This document shows, piece after piece, positions 1 to 9,170 of a stretch of DNA of 64,000 bases. The stretch lies in contig OZ257149.1 of NCBI GenBank assembly GCA_965279085.1, positions 4,340,001 through 4,404,000 on the forward strand. Reading direction: 5' to 3'. Within the stretch, counting starts at the first letter, position 1. Each line of letters begins with the position of its first letter. A model generated the notes under the pieces. The model did no database searches and was not told where the DNA came from. It saw nothing but the letters and a program-made list of their open reading frames with translations. Position numbers and translations under genes: made by a program. The DNA is from UBA7672 sp965279085. Lineage in GTDB: Bacteria; Pseudomonadota; Alphaproteobacteria; Caulobacterales; Hyphomonadaceae.

Positions 1-27
1 TGCGCTCGGGCTGGGGATTTTGATCAC

Positions 28-1656
28 GTGAAGGAGGTGAGACGAAGCACGTCGCTTGTCGCGCTTGCAGCGTTAGCGCCGCTTGTTTTGTTGGGCGTGC
101 TCCTTGTCGCCGGCTCGCTATACAATGCCCGCGTACAGGCTGAACAAGCTACTCTGACGAGGACTTTGGCGCTAAACGCGCGGGTCGACGCCGAGCTGAT
201 GATTGACCGCGGTGCGCTGCTCGTTTTGGCGGGCTCTCAGGCCATCCTCAACCGCGATTGGCCGGCAGCGCGCGGACGCGCTCTCGAGGTCAAGAGCAAG
301 CGCACGAGCTGGCGAAATGTTATTCTCACCAACGCTGCGACTGGCGAGACTGTCTGGGAGACCGCGGACACGTCCATTTCGGATGAGGCCCTCTCGAAGC
401 CGATTTCTGGCTTCATCGCGTCGCGCCAGAGCGCAGAGATCGGCGGAGCCGAAGCCGCAAGTCCAAAATGCCGATGCATTCTGATGCATCAGATTGTGCA
501 AATCGCACCTGAGCAGCTTGTCCTGTCAGTCCAGCGAGACGTTAGCGACATCCAGTCATTTCTCATGGAAGTGGTTCATGCTCCCGAGGTCGGCGCCGTG
601 GTGGATCGCAACGGCCTCTTCGTGGCGCGGACGCTCGACCATGACGGCCGGTTCGGAACAGCCGCTACGCAGTACGTTCGCAACGCTGTAAAGCGCGGCG
701 GGGCGGGGATTTACGATGGCGTGACGTACGAGCAACTTCGCAACCAGACCGCTTACACCACCTCGTCAGCTTCCGGCTGGTCGTCACACATTGCCATCCC
801 TTCCACCCGATATGAGTTGCTGGGGTTTGGCTCGGTCGGTTTCGCAATCGTCGCTTTCGCCGCTGCGCTCGTGTTTGCCGGCGTGTTTGTGTATTATGCC
901 TTTCGCGATGCAAGGGCGCGGCGATTGGCGCAACGTGCACAGTTCCAGTCGCAGAAGTTCGAGGCGTTAGGGCGCCTCTCCGGTGCAGTAGCGCACGACT
1001 TCAACAATCTGCTGGCGGTCATCGTTGCGTGCTTTCAGATGATCGAGCGGCAGCCGCTCAGTGAGGCCCAGAAGCAGACCATCGACGAAGGAAGAAAGGT
1101 CGTCGATAGGGGAAAGGCGCTCATCCAACAGCTACTTGGATTTGCTCGCGAGAAGCCCGTCGAGTTGAATTGCATAAATCTCGCGGAGGTAGTTCACGCG
1201 TGCGAAGGGCTGGTTTCCAGATCACTCGGATCGCGGATCGCGCTTGAGATCGACCTTGCAGATGACCTGGGGCACGTGAGGACCAACAAGGTTCAACTCG
1301 AACTCGCGCTTCTCAATTTTGCGACCAATGCGCGGGACGCAATGCCCAACGGTGGGAAGCTAATCATTTCCGCATACGCATCGCCGGTGCGCGGCTGTGT
1401 GGATCTGGTTGTGCGCGACAACGGCCCCGGCATGTCTGAAGAGACAGCATCGCGCGTCTTCGAGCCCTATTTCACAACCAAGGGCGAGGGCAAAGGGACC
1501 GGTCTCGGTCTTGCACAGGTGCATCTGCTGGCAACTCAATCCGGAGGAGCTCTGCATCTGGAAACATCGCCGGGCAAAGGCGCGAAATTCACGCTCCGGT
1601 TGCCATCGTGCGATCCCGCTGGCTCCGATGGGCCGATGGCGGAAGGCAGAACCTGA
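28..1656 (+). CDS. Membrane sensor histidine kinase
   Basis: This 542-residue protein is a two-component sensor kinase of the inner membrane. It has an N-terminal membrane helix at about residues 11-32, an extracytoplasmic sensor region of about 230 residues (probably a CACHE/PAS-like fold, judged by length only), and a second helix at about 266-290. The kinase core follows: the phospho-acceptor H323 lies in GAVAHDFNNLL, a histidine-box form common in hybrid-type kinases. The ATPase domain shows the N box (NFATNARDAMPNGG), DNGPGM and GKGTGLGL. There is no receiver domain at the C terminus and no response regulator gene nearby, so it is an orphan here. The start is a GTG close to the window edge; an earlier start outside the window cannot be excluded. 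The ligand is unknown. Confidence 0.85.
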   Translation: MKEVRRSTSLVALAALAPLVLLGVLLVAGSLYNARVQAEQATLTRTLALNARVDAELMIDRGALLVLAGSQAILNRDWPAARGRALEVKSKRTSWRNVILTNAATGETVWETADTSISDEALSKPISGFIASRQSAEIGGAEAASPKCRCILMHQIVQIAPEQLVLSVQRDVSDIQSFLMEVVHAPEVGAVVDRNGLFVARTLDHDGRFGTAATQYVRNAVKRGGAGIYDGVTYEQLRNQTAYTTSSASGWSSHIAIPSTRYELLGFGSVGFAIVAFAAALVFAGVFVYYAFRDARARRLAQRAQFQSQKFEALGRLSGAVAHDFNNLLAVIVACFQMIERQPLSEAQKQTIDEGRKVVDRGKALIQQLLGFAREKPVELNCINLAEVVHACEGLVSRSLGSRIALEIDLADDLGHVRTNKVQLELALLNFATNARDAMPNGGKLIISAYASPVRGCVDLVVRDNGPGMSEETASRVFEPYFTTKGEGKGTGLGLAQVHLLATQSGGALHLETSPGKGAKFTLRLPSCDPAGSDGPMAEGRT

Positions 1657-1667
1657 CAAAGGTAGTC

Positions 1668-1744
1668 TGACCGCTTTCGGCGAGATTGAGCCGCTTCATC
1701 AGGTTAGACCAGAAGGCGCGATCTGGCCCAAAGCGGACATTGGC
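1668..1744. repeat. Intergenic palindromic repeat, copy 1
   Basis: This is the clearest copy of a dispersed element. The left arm CCGCTTTCGG pairs imperfectly with the right arm CCAAAGCGGACA, and between them lies a variable GC-rich stretch with the recurring words TTCGGCGAG and CTGGCCC. It sits just past the stop of the histidine kinase and before the convergent 3' end of the next gene. Further copies are annotated below. Confidence 0.7.
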
Positions 1745-1883
1745 CTACGGCGTGGAGATGGTCACCGATCTGCTGACCGAGCCGGGCGTCGAGCAGAAAG
1801 CGATCGCGTCGTCGATCGCAGACGAGGTGGACCGGCGCGGCCTGCTGGATAAAGCGCCCGAAGCGGAGATCGAGGCGGCCTGA
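1741..1883 (+). pseudogene. Possible 3' remnant of a small gene
   Basis: An open frame of about 46 codons ends at TGA 1881-1883 and reads YGVEMVTDLLTEPGVEQ followed by a charged, helical tail rich in Ala, Glu and Asp. The composition looks coding, but the frame runs upstream straight into the palindromic repeat, and I see no Shine-Dalgarno site. It may be the tail of a gene cut off when the repeat arrived, or a short protein starting at ATG 1759. It converges on the neighbouring minus-strand gene with no gap between the stops. No family is recognised. Confidence 0.25.
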
Positions 1884-3221
1884 TCAGCCCGGCCGAAGGA
1901 CCGTGCCGTCCGGCAGGATGATCGCGTCGCCTGAGATCGTAGCGCCACTCACGCGCGGCGGTTCTCCAAGCGCAGCAAGATAGGGCCGCAACGCCTTTTC
2001 CCTGACACGCTCTGCTTCTGCGTTGATCTTCCGGTTCTTGAGCCAAAGCAGGATGGGAACGCCAGCGACGGCGAGGCCGACAATGATCCAGCTCATGGCT
2101 CCGGACAGCCCGGTCAGGATCCCGGAACGGCCGTAGCCGCCGGTTCCGAAATTCGTCCCGGTCCAGGCGATCAGGGCGCCGACCACGCCGGCAATCGCTC
2201 CGAGAAGCAGAGCAGCATAGAACCATCCACCCATGTCGAGCACATTCTTCACGCCCTTTGTCGTGCCGAAGAACTGGTCGGACTCGTGATTGAAGAAGCC
2301 AAGCACTGTGGCCTTGCGCGATTTTTCGATCTGGAAGGCCGTGAGCCGGTCGCCCGGGTCGGCCTGAATGCCGCGATCCACGACATGAATGGGATGCTTC
2401 TTGCCGCTCGCGTCGATGATGGTAACCACCTGCTCCTGCCAGGTCACCGTGGAGTACCCCCGCTCGGAGTTTCCCGAGACGCTGATCCCTGTCCTCTCCT
2501 TTATCGACGTCACCTCGCCGATGATCGGCTTCAGTGCGAAGGTCTTGCCCTTGAGCGAGAGCCAGGCGTTGCGGCCCTCGATGCGGACAGCGGAGTCCGA
2601 TGTCAGCACCGGCATGAGCATGAAGATCGCGAGGCCATAGAGGATCACGCTTGCGAGGATTCCCACCCAAGGCGTCAGCAGGAGGCTCATCGGATCGAAC
2701 GGCGCCGGCGGCGGCACAAAGTTTGGGCCGGAGGAATCAGTACTCTGCGTCGGGCCGTACTCGTCGTGATGCCAGGGCTCCACGGCAAGACGGATATCCT
2801 CGGGGAGCAGCTTGGCCATCCATTCCGCGTTGAAAGCCTCGTCGCGCTCATAGCGACTGACGCGGTCGTAGAACTCCCCGCGACGGCCCTCATTCCACTG
2901 GGGGCTTTCCTCATGCGACCCGCCGGCCTTGCTGTATTCGTTTTTCAGAGCGTCCTCGGCGGGAGTGGCCTGATGGTGTGGATTGCGGCCTTCCATTTCC
3001 TGCATGACACTGACCATGGCGATCAACTTACGAAAGACCATTCTGAGGCGGGCTTCGCGATCGAATTGATCAGCGCCTTGCACCGCATCGCGCACATCGG
3101 CGACGCTCGGCATTCTTTTCACAAAGTTCTCGGGTTGCGCCATCGCCGTGCTGGAGAGGCCGAGCGCAATACACACAAGCGCGATCACATGCGTCGCGCG
3201 CGAAATCAGTTTGCAGTTCAT
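1884..3221 (-). CDS. Hypothetical signal-peptide membrane protein
   Basis: A 445-residue protein of unrecognised family. It begins with a cleavable-looking signal peptide (hydrophobic stretch then TAMAQ at about 25-29). Next is a polar, charged region to about residue 175, then a membrane helix (GILASVILYGLAIFMLMPVL, about 188-207). A beta-rich soluble region of about 110 residues follows, then two more helices at about 320-380 rich in Gly and Ala. The tail ends in a short polar segment. The middle domain contains a sequence about pH-like or PH-like strands (EVTSIKERTGISVSG, VTIIDASGKKHPI) that suggests a small membrane-associated beta domain, but I cannot name it. It is a lone gene; its 3' end abuts the remnant frame at 1741-1883. 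ATG 3221 is preceded by a GGGGGC run. Confidence 0.65.
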   Translation of the reverse strand: MNCKLISRATHVIALVCIALGLSSTAMAQPENFVKRMPSVADVRDAVQGADQFDREARLRMVFRKLIAMVSVMQEMEGRNPHHQATPAEDALKNEYSKAGGSHEESPQWNEGRRGEFYDRVSRYERDEAFNAEWMAKLLPEDIRLAVEPWHHDEYGPTQSTDSSGPNFVPPPAPFDPMSLLLTPWVGILASVILYGLAIFMLMPVLTSDSAVRIEGRNAWLSLKGKTFALKPIIGEVTSIKERTGISVSGNSERGYSTVTWQEQVVTIIDASGKKHPIHVVDRGIQADPGDRLTAFQIEKSRKATVLGFFNHESDQFFGTTKGVKNVLDMGGWFYAALLLGAIAGVVGALIAWTGTNFGTGGYGRSGILTGLSGAMSWIIVGLAVAGVPILLWLKNRKINAEAERVREKALRPYLAALGEPPRVSGATISGDAIILPDGTVLRPG

Positions 3222-3439
3222 CAGCCCCCGGCCCCCAAATGTCGTTTGCTTTTACAACATAGAGCAAGATGAACCGGGGCGGAATGGGGGACACGCGCCT
3301 GACGGAGCGTCGCGCATAAGGCTCAACGGCCGAGCGAACGGATCATCGGTCCGACGAGCCACGCCCGACCCTGTTGAGCGGATGGACCACAGGACCAAGA
3401 GTGAATCGTCCATTTTGCCTCGGGGCGCTGCGTTGCGAA

Positions 3440-3513
3440 CGACCGCAATCGGCGAGATGCCGCCGCTTCGTATCGTCAAACCGATAGACGCGAACTGGCC
3501 CACTGCGGTCAGT
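3440..3513. repeat. Intergenic palindromic repeat, copy 2, in a gene-free gap
   Basis: The 3222-3561 gap has no convincing gene. It holds a copy of the dispersed element: left arm GACCGCAATCGG, right arm CCCACTGCGGTC, and between them a stretch (from about 3460 to 3490) almost identical to the one in the copy at 9097-9170. It lies at the 3' end of the TPR gene. Confidence 0.65.
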
Positions 3514-3561
3514 CGGCGCCGTCCAGTAGTGATGCATCAGCCTGGCTTGCCAGCCACGGGT

Positions 3562-5379
3562 TTACCGTTCCGCGGCCTTGATTTCCGCTGCGAGTTTCGC
3601 GGCAGCGCTCTTGTCCCACTTCTCCAGCATTCCTAGGAAGGCTTCGGCTGACACAAGTGAGACAGGTGAGCCGTCCGAAGTCTTCTTGAGCGCGTTCCGC
3701 CCATTGCTGAGAGCGTGGTCGATCGCGAGACGCTTTTCGGCATCGGCTTCCGCCTTGCGGCCGGCAGCGCGAAGACTATCGGCAAGGCCGTGATGCAGTT
3801 GCGGCCCTTCCGGCCAGATGACAATGGCTGCTTTGTAATCGGCAATGGACTCGTTGAGTTTCCCCAAACGCCGATAGACATCGCCGCGTTGCGCGAGGAC
3901 AGACCAGTCCCTCGAATTCAGGTTCACCGCTTTCTGCACTGCTGCCAGCGCGTCCGTGTTGCGGCCGAGGGCCACGTAAATCTCGGAGAGCGTCTTCCAG
4001 GCGTAGCTGTCGTCAGGCGCCAGCCGGGCCCACTCCAGCGCCGAGACAAGCGCTTTCGGATTGTCGCCTCTCTCTTGCTGAAACCCGGCAATCGCCGAAT
4101 GCGCAAAAGTCGGATCAAAGGGGTTTAGTTTCAACAGTCGCTCGCAAGCAATGATGCCCTTGGCGGGCGACAAGCCCGCAAATAGGTATTGGTCGCAGAT
4201 CGCTTCGGCCGTCTCAACATCGTTTGGATCAAGCTCCATGGCCTTCTCGTAGAAGGGGACGGCGTCCAAAGAGTCGATATCTTCGGCGTAAATCTCGCCC
4301 TGTCGCAGCCACGCGACACGCAGGGTCGGATCGAGTTTCGTCGCCTTGGCGAAAGCCGCCAGCGCAGCTGCCTTCCGCTGCTGGACGGCGTCGCGGTCGC
4401 CTCCAACCTCGTCCCATAGCCTCTCGCCTTCGAGAAAGGCCTGCCTAGCCTGGGCGGCGGCGTTGGGCTGGGCCGCCGGCGCGGCTGGTTTGGCGGCGGT
4501 CTTTGGCGCAGCGCCAGCGAAGGCATCCGCGATCGCGGCCTTGGCGTTCGGGAAGCGCGGTCCCTTGAACGGCTGTGCGGGTGTGCAGGCAATGCCAGCG
4601 ATAACTTCGTTGGCCGAGCCCTTCGTCAGCTTGCCGCTAGCGTTCCCTGCCGACACCTTCAGCACCTTCGCCTGGCGATCCAGCGAAAGGTACAGCGTGG
4701 CCTCGAATGAGCTTTCTTTGCAATTGATCCGGTACTCAAGCCAGCCTGCGGCGTCTCCCGCGACGGGCGGCTTGCCATCGACATAAGCTGTCAGGGACCA
4801 GATCGTTATGACGTCTTTTTGTGCGGTCACCTTCCGCGATGCTTCGTCAACATAGACCGCTCGCGATGTTGCATTGGCCGGTGTGATGCGGACCAGCGAC
4901 GAGCGCATGTTGGTGTAGCCAAAAGCCATGCCATCGGGGACGGTGAGGTCGAGAGCGTCGCCAGAGGTTTGGGAGGGCGTGGCTGTCGATGCCTTGGGTG
5001 CCGGGCTCGCGGCCGGCGCTTTGGCGGTTTGCTGCGGCAGGGCTGATTTCGGCAGCACGAGGCTGACCACGCCGTTGTCAAAGGCAACGGGGTAGAGCTT
5101 GCATCCGCTGACCTCCTTTTGCACGTCTGACCGCGTCTTGGTGGCCTGGGCCTGAACGCGGAGTGTGCCGGTCGTCCATCTCTCCAGGGAGAGGACGCCG
5201 CAGTTCGCGTCCGGGAGATCATCGTAGCAGCTCTGCACGTAGAGCTGCCGCCCATCGGGGCAAAGATAGCCGCCAGCGTCAGGTCCAACCGCCAGCTTCG
5301 CGCCGCCCTGCGCGTTGGCCGGGAGCGCAAGGACGCCGGCGCCAACGACCGCAACCAACCAACCCAGCCGAGCCTGCAT
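3562..5379 (-). CDS. Secreted TPR-repeat protein
   Basis: A 605-residue exported protein. The chosen ATG (5377-5379) has a GGGGGG Shine-Dalgarno four bases upstream and opens a classic signal peptide (MQARLGWLVAVVGAGVLALP, cleavage near ANAQ). An upstream in-frame ATG would add 21 residues in front of the signal peptide and is unlikely. Residues about 35-290 form a Cys-containing domain of unknown family. An Ala/Pro-rich linker follows. From about 325 to 560 there are TPR-like units, seen as repeated patterns such as LDPTLRVAWLRQGEIYAE, LDPNDVETAEAICDQYL, LNSRDWSVLAQRGDVYRRLG and the following AIVIWPEGPQLHHGLADSL. It probably acts as a periplasmic protein-binding scaffold; the partner is unknown. 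It stands alone, with a palindromic repeat past its 3' end. Confidence 0.7.
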   Translation of the reverse strand: MQARLGWLVAVVGAGVLALPANAQGGAKLAVGPDAGGYLCPDGRQLYVQSCYDDLPDANCGVLSLERWTTGTLRVQAQATKTRSDVQKEVSGCKLYPVAFDNGVVSLVLPKSALPQQTAKAPAASPAPKASTATPSQTSGDALDLTVPDGMAFGYTNMRSSLVRITPANATSRAVYVDEASRKVTAQKDVITIWSLTAYVDGKPPVAGDAAGWLEYRINCKESSFEATLYLSLDRQAKVLKVSAGNASGKLTKGSANEVIAGIACTPAQPFKGPRFPNAKAAIADAFAGAAPKTAAKPAAPAAQPNAAAQARQAFLEGERLWDEVGGDRDAVQQRKAAALAAFAKATKLDPTLRVAWLRQGEIYAEDIDSLDAVPFYEKAMELDPNDVETAEAICDQYLFAGLSPAKGIIACERLLKLNPFDPTFAHSAIAGFQQERGDNPKALVSALEWARLAPDDSYAWKTLSEIYVALGRNTDALAAVQKAVNLNSRDWSVLAQRGDVYRRLGKLNESIADYKAAIVIWPEGPQLHHGLADSLRAAGRKAEADAEKRLAIDHALSNGRNALKKTSDGSPVSLVSAEAFLGMLEKWDKSAAAKLAAEIKAAER

Positions 5380-5510
5380 AAAAGCCCCCCTATATTGCGG
5401 CACTAAATGCCCATCGTGTGATCGTAGCAAGTGGCAAAGCACAGGGGCTCAGGCTTGGGCTTGGCGGGCGCGACCCGAGCCTGCGTCGGTCACGAACCGG
5501 AAGTAGGTCG

Positions 5511-5570
5511 AACGTCTGCAGTCGGCGAGCTCCCGCCTGATCGGAAGGGCAGAAGCGACTGGCAACTTGA
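5511..5570. repeat. Intergenic palindromic repeat, copy 3, in a gene-free gap
   Basis: The gap 5380-5759 has no convincing gene. It contains a variant of the dispersed element with the words GTCGGCGAGCTCCCGCCTGA and GCGACTGGCAACTT. It is about 80 percent identical by eye to the copy at 6390-6450, so these two form a subfamily. Confidence 0.55.
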
Positions 5571-5759
5571 GAGCGCGGCAGTCATTCGTAACCCAGACCA
5601 GGCCCCGTGAACTTGGGGGCCATATCCAGCCGTTCGGAGTCAAATGGCACATTCCGCGAAGGCGCCCACGAAGCCTTGCGCCGACTACGTCGATGAACGC
5701 GATTGAGCGAACCGCCGCCCAGATTGCAACGCGAATATGCGCATGGTAACTTCGGCGAT

Positions 5760-6392
5760 GTGACCAAACGCTTGCTTTTCACGCTACTCCTGAGCGCCTT
5801 CGTCTCAGCGTGTGCGGTTGCCCCCAAGGAACGTGAAGATGGTGACCCGTACTGCGGCATGCTGCCTGAGGCAGTAATTCGTTCGGCTATCTATTCGGGT
5901 TGGTCGTCTTGCAGCCTCAAGCGGCTCGGTGAGCCGGCCCTGCACAACGGTCTGCCCGACGCGGCCAGACAGATGACCCGTTTCACTTTCACCGAAGGGC
6001 ACGGCAGGGTCTTCCGTACCGTGACAATCACCGAACATTTGGATGGAACCGGAGAGCTTCGGGTGCAGGGTACTCGACGTAGGGGCGACTACCGCGATGC
6101 CGCTTCCTACATCGTTCCCCGCCGCGTCCGACTTTTGGTAGAAGATGTGGGCCGCATTGAGCGGCTAGGCGCGGAAGCAGGCGCGTGGGACTACGCGGTT
6201 GGAACGTGGGACGAGAAGGAAGAAATCTACCTGCACTGCCAACTGCTCGAAATGGAGCGAGCAAGTGCAGCGGGCTATCGCTTCTCTTCGGTCAACATCG
6301 GCTGCAATCAACCTCGAAAGCTGATGCCGTTGGTCAACGAAATTGTACGACTGGCTGGCATGCGGCAGACCGATCCACAGCTATTTGAATGA
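5760..6392 (+). CDS. Putative lipoprotein
   Basis: A hypothetical lipoprotein of about 210 residues. I place the start at GTG 5760 because the protein then begins with a good lipoprotein signal: KR, then LLFTLLLSAFVSAC with a VSAC lipobox. An upstream TTG at 5703 would put 19 polar residues before it. The mature part is soluble, mixed alpha/beta, with Cys residues at DPYCGML, WSSCSL and NIGCNQ that could form disulfides. No family is recognised. It is transcribed away from the TPR gene, and its stop codon overlaps the next palindromic repeat. Confidence 0.6.
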   Translation: MTKRLLFTLLLSAFVSACAVAPKEREDGDPYCGMLPEAVIRSAIYSGWSSCSLKRLGEPALHNGLPDAARQMTRFTFTEGHGRVFRTVTITEHLDGTGELRVQGTRRRGDYRDAASYIVPRRVRLLVEDVGRIERLGAEAGAWDYAVGTWDEKEEIYLHCQLLEMERASAAGYRFSSVNIGCNQPRKLMPLVNEIVRLAGMRQTDPQLFE

Positions 6393-6450
6393 CTGCTTGT
6401 GGGCGAGCTCCAGCCTGATCAGTAGGGCGGGAGCGACTGGCAACTTACGA
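6390..6450. repeat. Intergenic palindromic repeat, copy 4
   Basis: This copy begins at the stop codon of the lipoprotein gene and shares GGGCGAGCTC...CTGATC and GCGACTGGCAACTT with copy 3. The way it touches the stop codon suggests a role at transcript ends. Confidence 0.55.
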
Positions 6451-6563
6451 TCGACCCAGCCGGATGCCGTAACTTCCTCTTCGGCAACTCGGGGGCCCAA
6501 TAAAGACGTTTGCGGTTGCTACCTTCGCGGCCAATCACACCTTAGTATCCTGCATTGCCAAGA

Positions 6564-7109
6564 TCAGCGCTGAGCCAAGCGTCGTCCTTCCAGCCTGACG
6601 CGCATTGTGGCGGGCATGAGTTGATCGACCCGCGCCCCGTAGCGGCGACGAAGGTCGTCCAAGTCGAGTGGCCAAGCATCGGTATCGGGATCAAACGCCA
6701 GTTCCGATCGAACATAGGCGCCGCTCTGCCAACGCTCTCGGATCAGAGTAATCAAGTCATAGTCGCTTCGATTCACGGCGGGCACGCTCGTGCGATCGTT
6801 GAACTCAACGTAGTACTCCGGAGACGCCTTCCAGAAAATCGCGAGCGCTGTTGCTTGATCGCAATCCGGATGCAGCACGATTGTCCGCCAAACGCCATCT
6901 TCGACGCCATCCCAGTTGCCGTAGAGAGCAAGGCGATGCCAATCATCTGGATCGGCATATCTCGATGCTAGAAGTTCGGCGGTGATGTGCTCAGGGGCGA
7001 GGATGGCGCCCGCTTTCTCTGTTTGCGCGCCGCCGCAGCCGCTGAAGAGCAAGGCCGCGGCAACAATCATGGGGCCGATAGCCGAGACGGGTGCGCGATA
7101 TCCTTCCAT
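6564..7109 (-). CDS. DUF4274-like lipoprotein
   Basis: A 181-residue protein. The N terminus has a hydrophobic helix ending in LLFSGCGG, a plausible lipobox, so it is probably membrane-anchored. The mature domain shows the features I associate with DUF4274: a paired helical region around DPDDWHRLALYGNWDG, the line TIVLHPDCDQATALAIFW, and a later LITLIRERWQSGAY. DUF4274 has no assigned biochemical function; members are often scattered near toxin-immunity loci, but nothing here shows such a pair. The gene is alone, and its 5' side faces a 318-base gap. Confidence 0.6.
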   Translation of the reverse strand: MEGYRAPVSAIGPMIVAAALLFSGCGGAQTEKAGAILAPEHITAELLASRYADPDDWHRLALYGNWDGVEDGVWRTIVLHPDCDQATALAIFWKASPEYYVEFNDRTSVPAVNRSDYDLITLIRERWQSGAYVRSELAFDPDTDAWPLDLDDLRRRYGARVDQLMPATMRVRLEGRRLAQR

Positions 7110-7235
7110 GCTTGTCGAGTGTAGGCGCTAGACCGCTGTTTGCAACTCAGCAAGAGCGTCGGAACTTGCGCGTGCCCGGAGGTGGTTCGATCCCTCGCCG
7201 CGACTGAGGGCGGCTAAATGCGCACCATGCGCGCA

Positions 7236-7311
7236 GAGGCGGCTTTCGGCGAACAGCGGCCCGTCGGCCTAGTCAGCGCGAGCGAACGGAGTTGGCCCAA
7301 GGCGGACATCG
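7236..7311. repeat. Intergenic palindromic repeat, copy 5, in a gene-free gap
   Basis: The stretch 7110-7427 carries no gene that I can support. It contains this copy, with arms GGCTTTCGGCG and GGCCCAAGGCGGACATCG, the same outer words as copy 1. It is the only copy not directly at a gene's 3' end. Confidence 0.6.
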
Positions 7312-7427
7312 ATGACGTACGCTCTGGGAGCGCCTGGCGCGAGGGATCTGTGCCGACCGAAACCCTCGACTCCGCGGGAGGGTGATCTAAGCTTCCGCGA
7401 GTTTGGGGCGTTGTTCCGGCACTCCGC

Positions 7428-7889
7428 ATGCACGCATTGATTTCCCTTGGGTCGCGCCAGCTCGATTGCACGCGAAATGTGTTGACCACCGAGGCCGGGG
7501 AAATCCAGCTATCGCCAATCGCTTCGAGATTCCTTCAGGCGCTTGCAGACCACCCGGGTGAAGTGGTGACGCGGCAGGCTCTGATCGACCGGTTGTGGGA
7601 CGGCAACGCGCTGATCGGAGAGCCCGCCATCAACCGGGTGGTCAGCGAGCTGAGGAAGGCAACCGGCGACACGCCCGGGTCGCCGACGTTGGTGCAAACC
7701 ATTCCTCGCAAGGGATATCGTCTTGTGCCCGTCCGAATCGAAGCACCGCCACCGCCGCCGCGATCGCGCTGGCAGGGCTGGAAGATGATCGTCGCGGTGC
7801 TTGTCATTGTAGTGATTACAGGGGTTGTCATCAATTTGACGCTGGACACGGCGACTGGCTTGATCTGGGTTGCAAACCACCCTGGGTGA
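7428..7889 (+). CDS. Winged-helix DNA-binding protein with C-terminal membrane helix
   Basis: A 153-residue regulator of the CadC/ToxR architecture. Residues 1-105 form an OmpR/PhoB-type winged helix: the strand LISLGSRQLDCTRNVL, the helix LSPIASRFLQALADHPGEVV, the TRQALIDRLW helix, the recognition helix EPAINRVVSELRKATGD, and the wing motif TIPRKGYRLV. A Pro-rich linker leads to a single membrane helix (MIVAVLVIVVITGVVINL, about 125-142). Only about ten residues lie beyond, so there is almost no periplasmic sensor domain, unlike CadC. It may be a short membrane-tethered regulator, or a truncated one. The serine hydrolase gene follows after 91 bases and is a plausible target. Confidence 0.75.
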   Translation: MHALISLGSRQLDCTRNVLTTEAGEIQLSPIASRFLQALADHPGEVVTRQALIDRLWDGNALIGEPAINRVVSELRKATGDTPGSPTLVQTIPRKGYRLVPVRIEAPPPPPRSRWQGWKMIVAVLVIVVITGVVINLTLDTATGLIWVANHPG

Positions 7890-7980
7890 TGACCTTCGAT
7901 CTTGTTCGGAATTGTTCGCGCCCGTTGCCGCAAAATGGGGCGCGTGGATGGGTGCATTCTCAATCCTAGTGGAGAATCCC

Positions 7981-9096
7981 ATGCGGCGCGCAGCGAACGG
8001 ACATGCAACGTTGTCCTTGCTACTGGCCGTCGCTGCATGTGCGCACGAACCGCCGCCATCCTCACCCGGCCCAACCCCACCAGCGATGAGCCCAGTAACC
8101 AGTTACCCCGCGGAACTTGCCGAGCAGCTCGCGACCATCGGGGCGACCTATCCAGGCGTGGCCTTTGCCGTCGTCGGCCCGTCCGGCGCCATCTGGCAAG
8201 GCGCCACCGGAGTCGCGGACACCGAGACCGGAGTCGCCATCACCGCCCAGACGCCGGTCAGCGCCTACAGCGTCAATAAGCCGATGACCGCGACTCTCGC
8301 CATGTGGCTCGTGGAGCAGGGCAAGCTCGACCTCGATCGGCCGATCGGTGAACTCGCAGCCGTGCCGCCCGCATTTGCCACTCTGACCTCGCGTGAGCTG
8401 CTGACCCACACGAGCGGCATCAGGGATTATCGCAAAGGCGAATGGATGCCGAACGCTCTCAAGTCATGCGCTGCGCCGAAGGACGCGCTGGCGGCATTTT
8501 CGTCGGACCCGCTGGGCGCACGTGGCAAGTACCAGTACTCCACCTTCAACTTCGAACTTCTGAGCCACGTGCTTGAAAGCGTGGCCGGTGAGCCTTTCAA
8601 CCAAATGATGACTCAACGCGTCTTCGCCCCCGCAAAGATGGCGCAGGCTTCGTTGTGGCCGGTGGGTCGTCGTCGCCCGCCGAACGGGCATGAGAATATC
8701 GGGTCATCGTTTCGAGCGGCGCGGGCGATCGACAACAGCTGCAAGTATGGTGCTGGGTCCGTGATTGCATCAGCCGAGGATCTCGCGCGCTTCGGTGCGT
8801 CCCTCTGGGCGGGACGCCTGATATCGAAAACATCGTGGGGCGCAATGACGGCCGGCGCCAGGAACAACTACGGACTGGGCTGGGGTGTTGGGGTGCTCGC
8901 CGATGGCTCGCCTGTCGCGTCGCATAGCGGCAGCGCAATTGGCGGCACGTCGGCGATCGTTATCGATATGGAGCACGGGTTTTCGGTGGGCATAGTAGGC
9001 AATGCCGAGGGGCCGTCGCTTGTGTCGGAAGCAAAGGCGATCCTCGCCCTGGCCCGAAAATCGCCCGCGGCGACCGGGCAGTCTGAGCCACAATGA
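7981..9096 (+). CDS. Serine hydrolase, beta-lactamase/PBP-like lipoprotein
   Basis: A 371-residue class C beta-lactamase-family protein. The ATG at 7981 follows a GTGGAGAA ribosome site and gives a lipoprotein signal (LSLLLAVAACAHE). The catalytic SxxK is SVNK in PVSAYSVNKPMTATLAMW. The second motif is a YST variant in KYQYSTFNFELL in place of YxN. The third motif is HSG in VASHSGSAIGGTSA, near residue 315. The fold and the order of motifs fit DD-peptidases and esterases more than true beta-lactamases. It probably acts in the periplasm on peptidoglycan peptides or esters; the substrate is unknown. A palindromic repeat begins right at its stop codon. Confidence 0.8.
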   Translation: MRRAANGHATLSLLLAVAACAHEPPPSSPGPTPPAMSPVTSYPAELAEQLATIGATYPGVAFAVVGPSGAIWQGATGVADTETGVAITAQTPVSAYSVNKPMTATLAMWLVEQGKLDLDRPIGELAAVPPAFATLTSRELLTHTSGIRDYRKGEWMPNALKSCAAPKDALAAFSSDPLGARGKYQYSTFNFELLSHVLESVAGEPFNQMMTQRVFAPAKMAQASLWPVGRRRPPNGHENIGSSFRAARAIDNSCKYGAGSVIASAEDLARFGASLWAGRLISKTSWGAMTAGARNNYGLGWGVGVLADGSPVASHSGSAIGGTSAIVIDMEHGFSVGIVGNAEGPSLVSEAKAILALARKSPAATGQSEPQ

Positions 9097-9170
9097 ATGT
9101 CGGCTTTCGGCGACGTGCCGCCGCTTCGTATCGTCAAACCGATAGACGCGATCTGGCCCCAAGCTGACAG
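9097..9170. repeat. Intergenic palindromic repeat, copy 6
   Basis: The element fills the whole space between the convergent stops of the serine hydrolase (9096) and the DUF1877 gene (9171). Arms are TGTCGGCTTTCGG and CCCCAAGCTGACA. The centre matches copy 2 almost base for base over about 33 positions. Confidence 0.7.
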
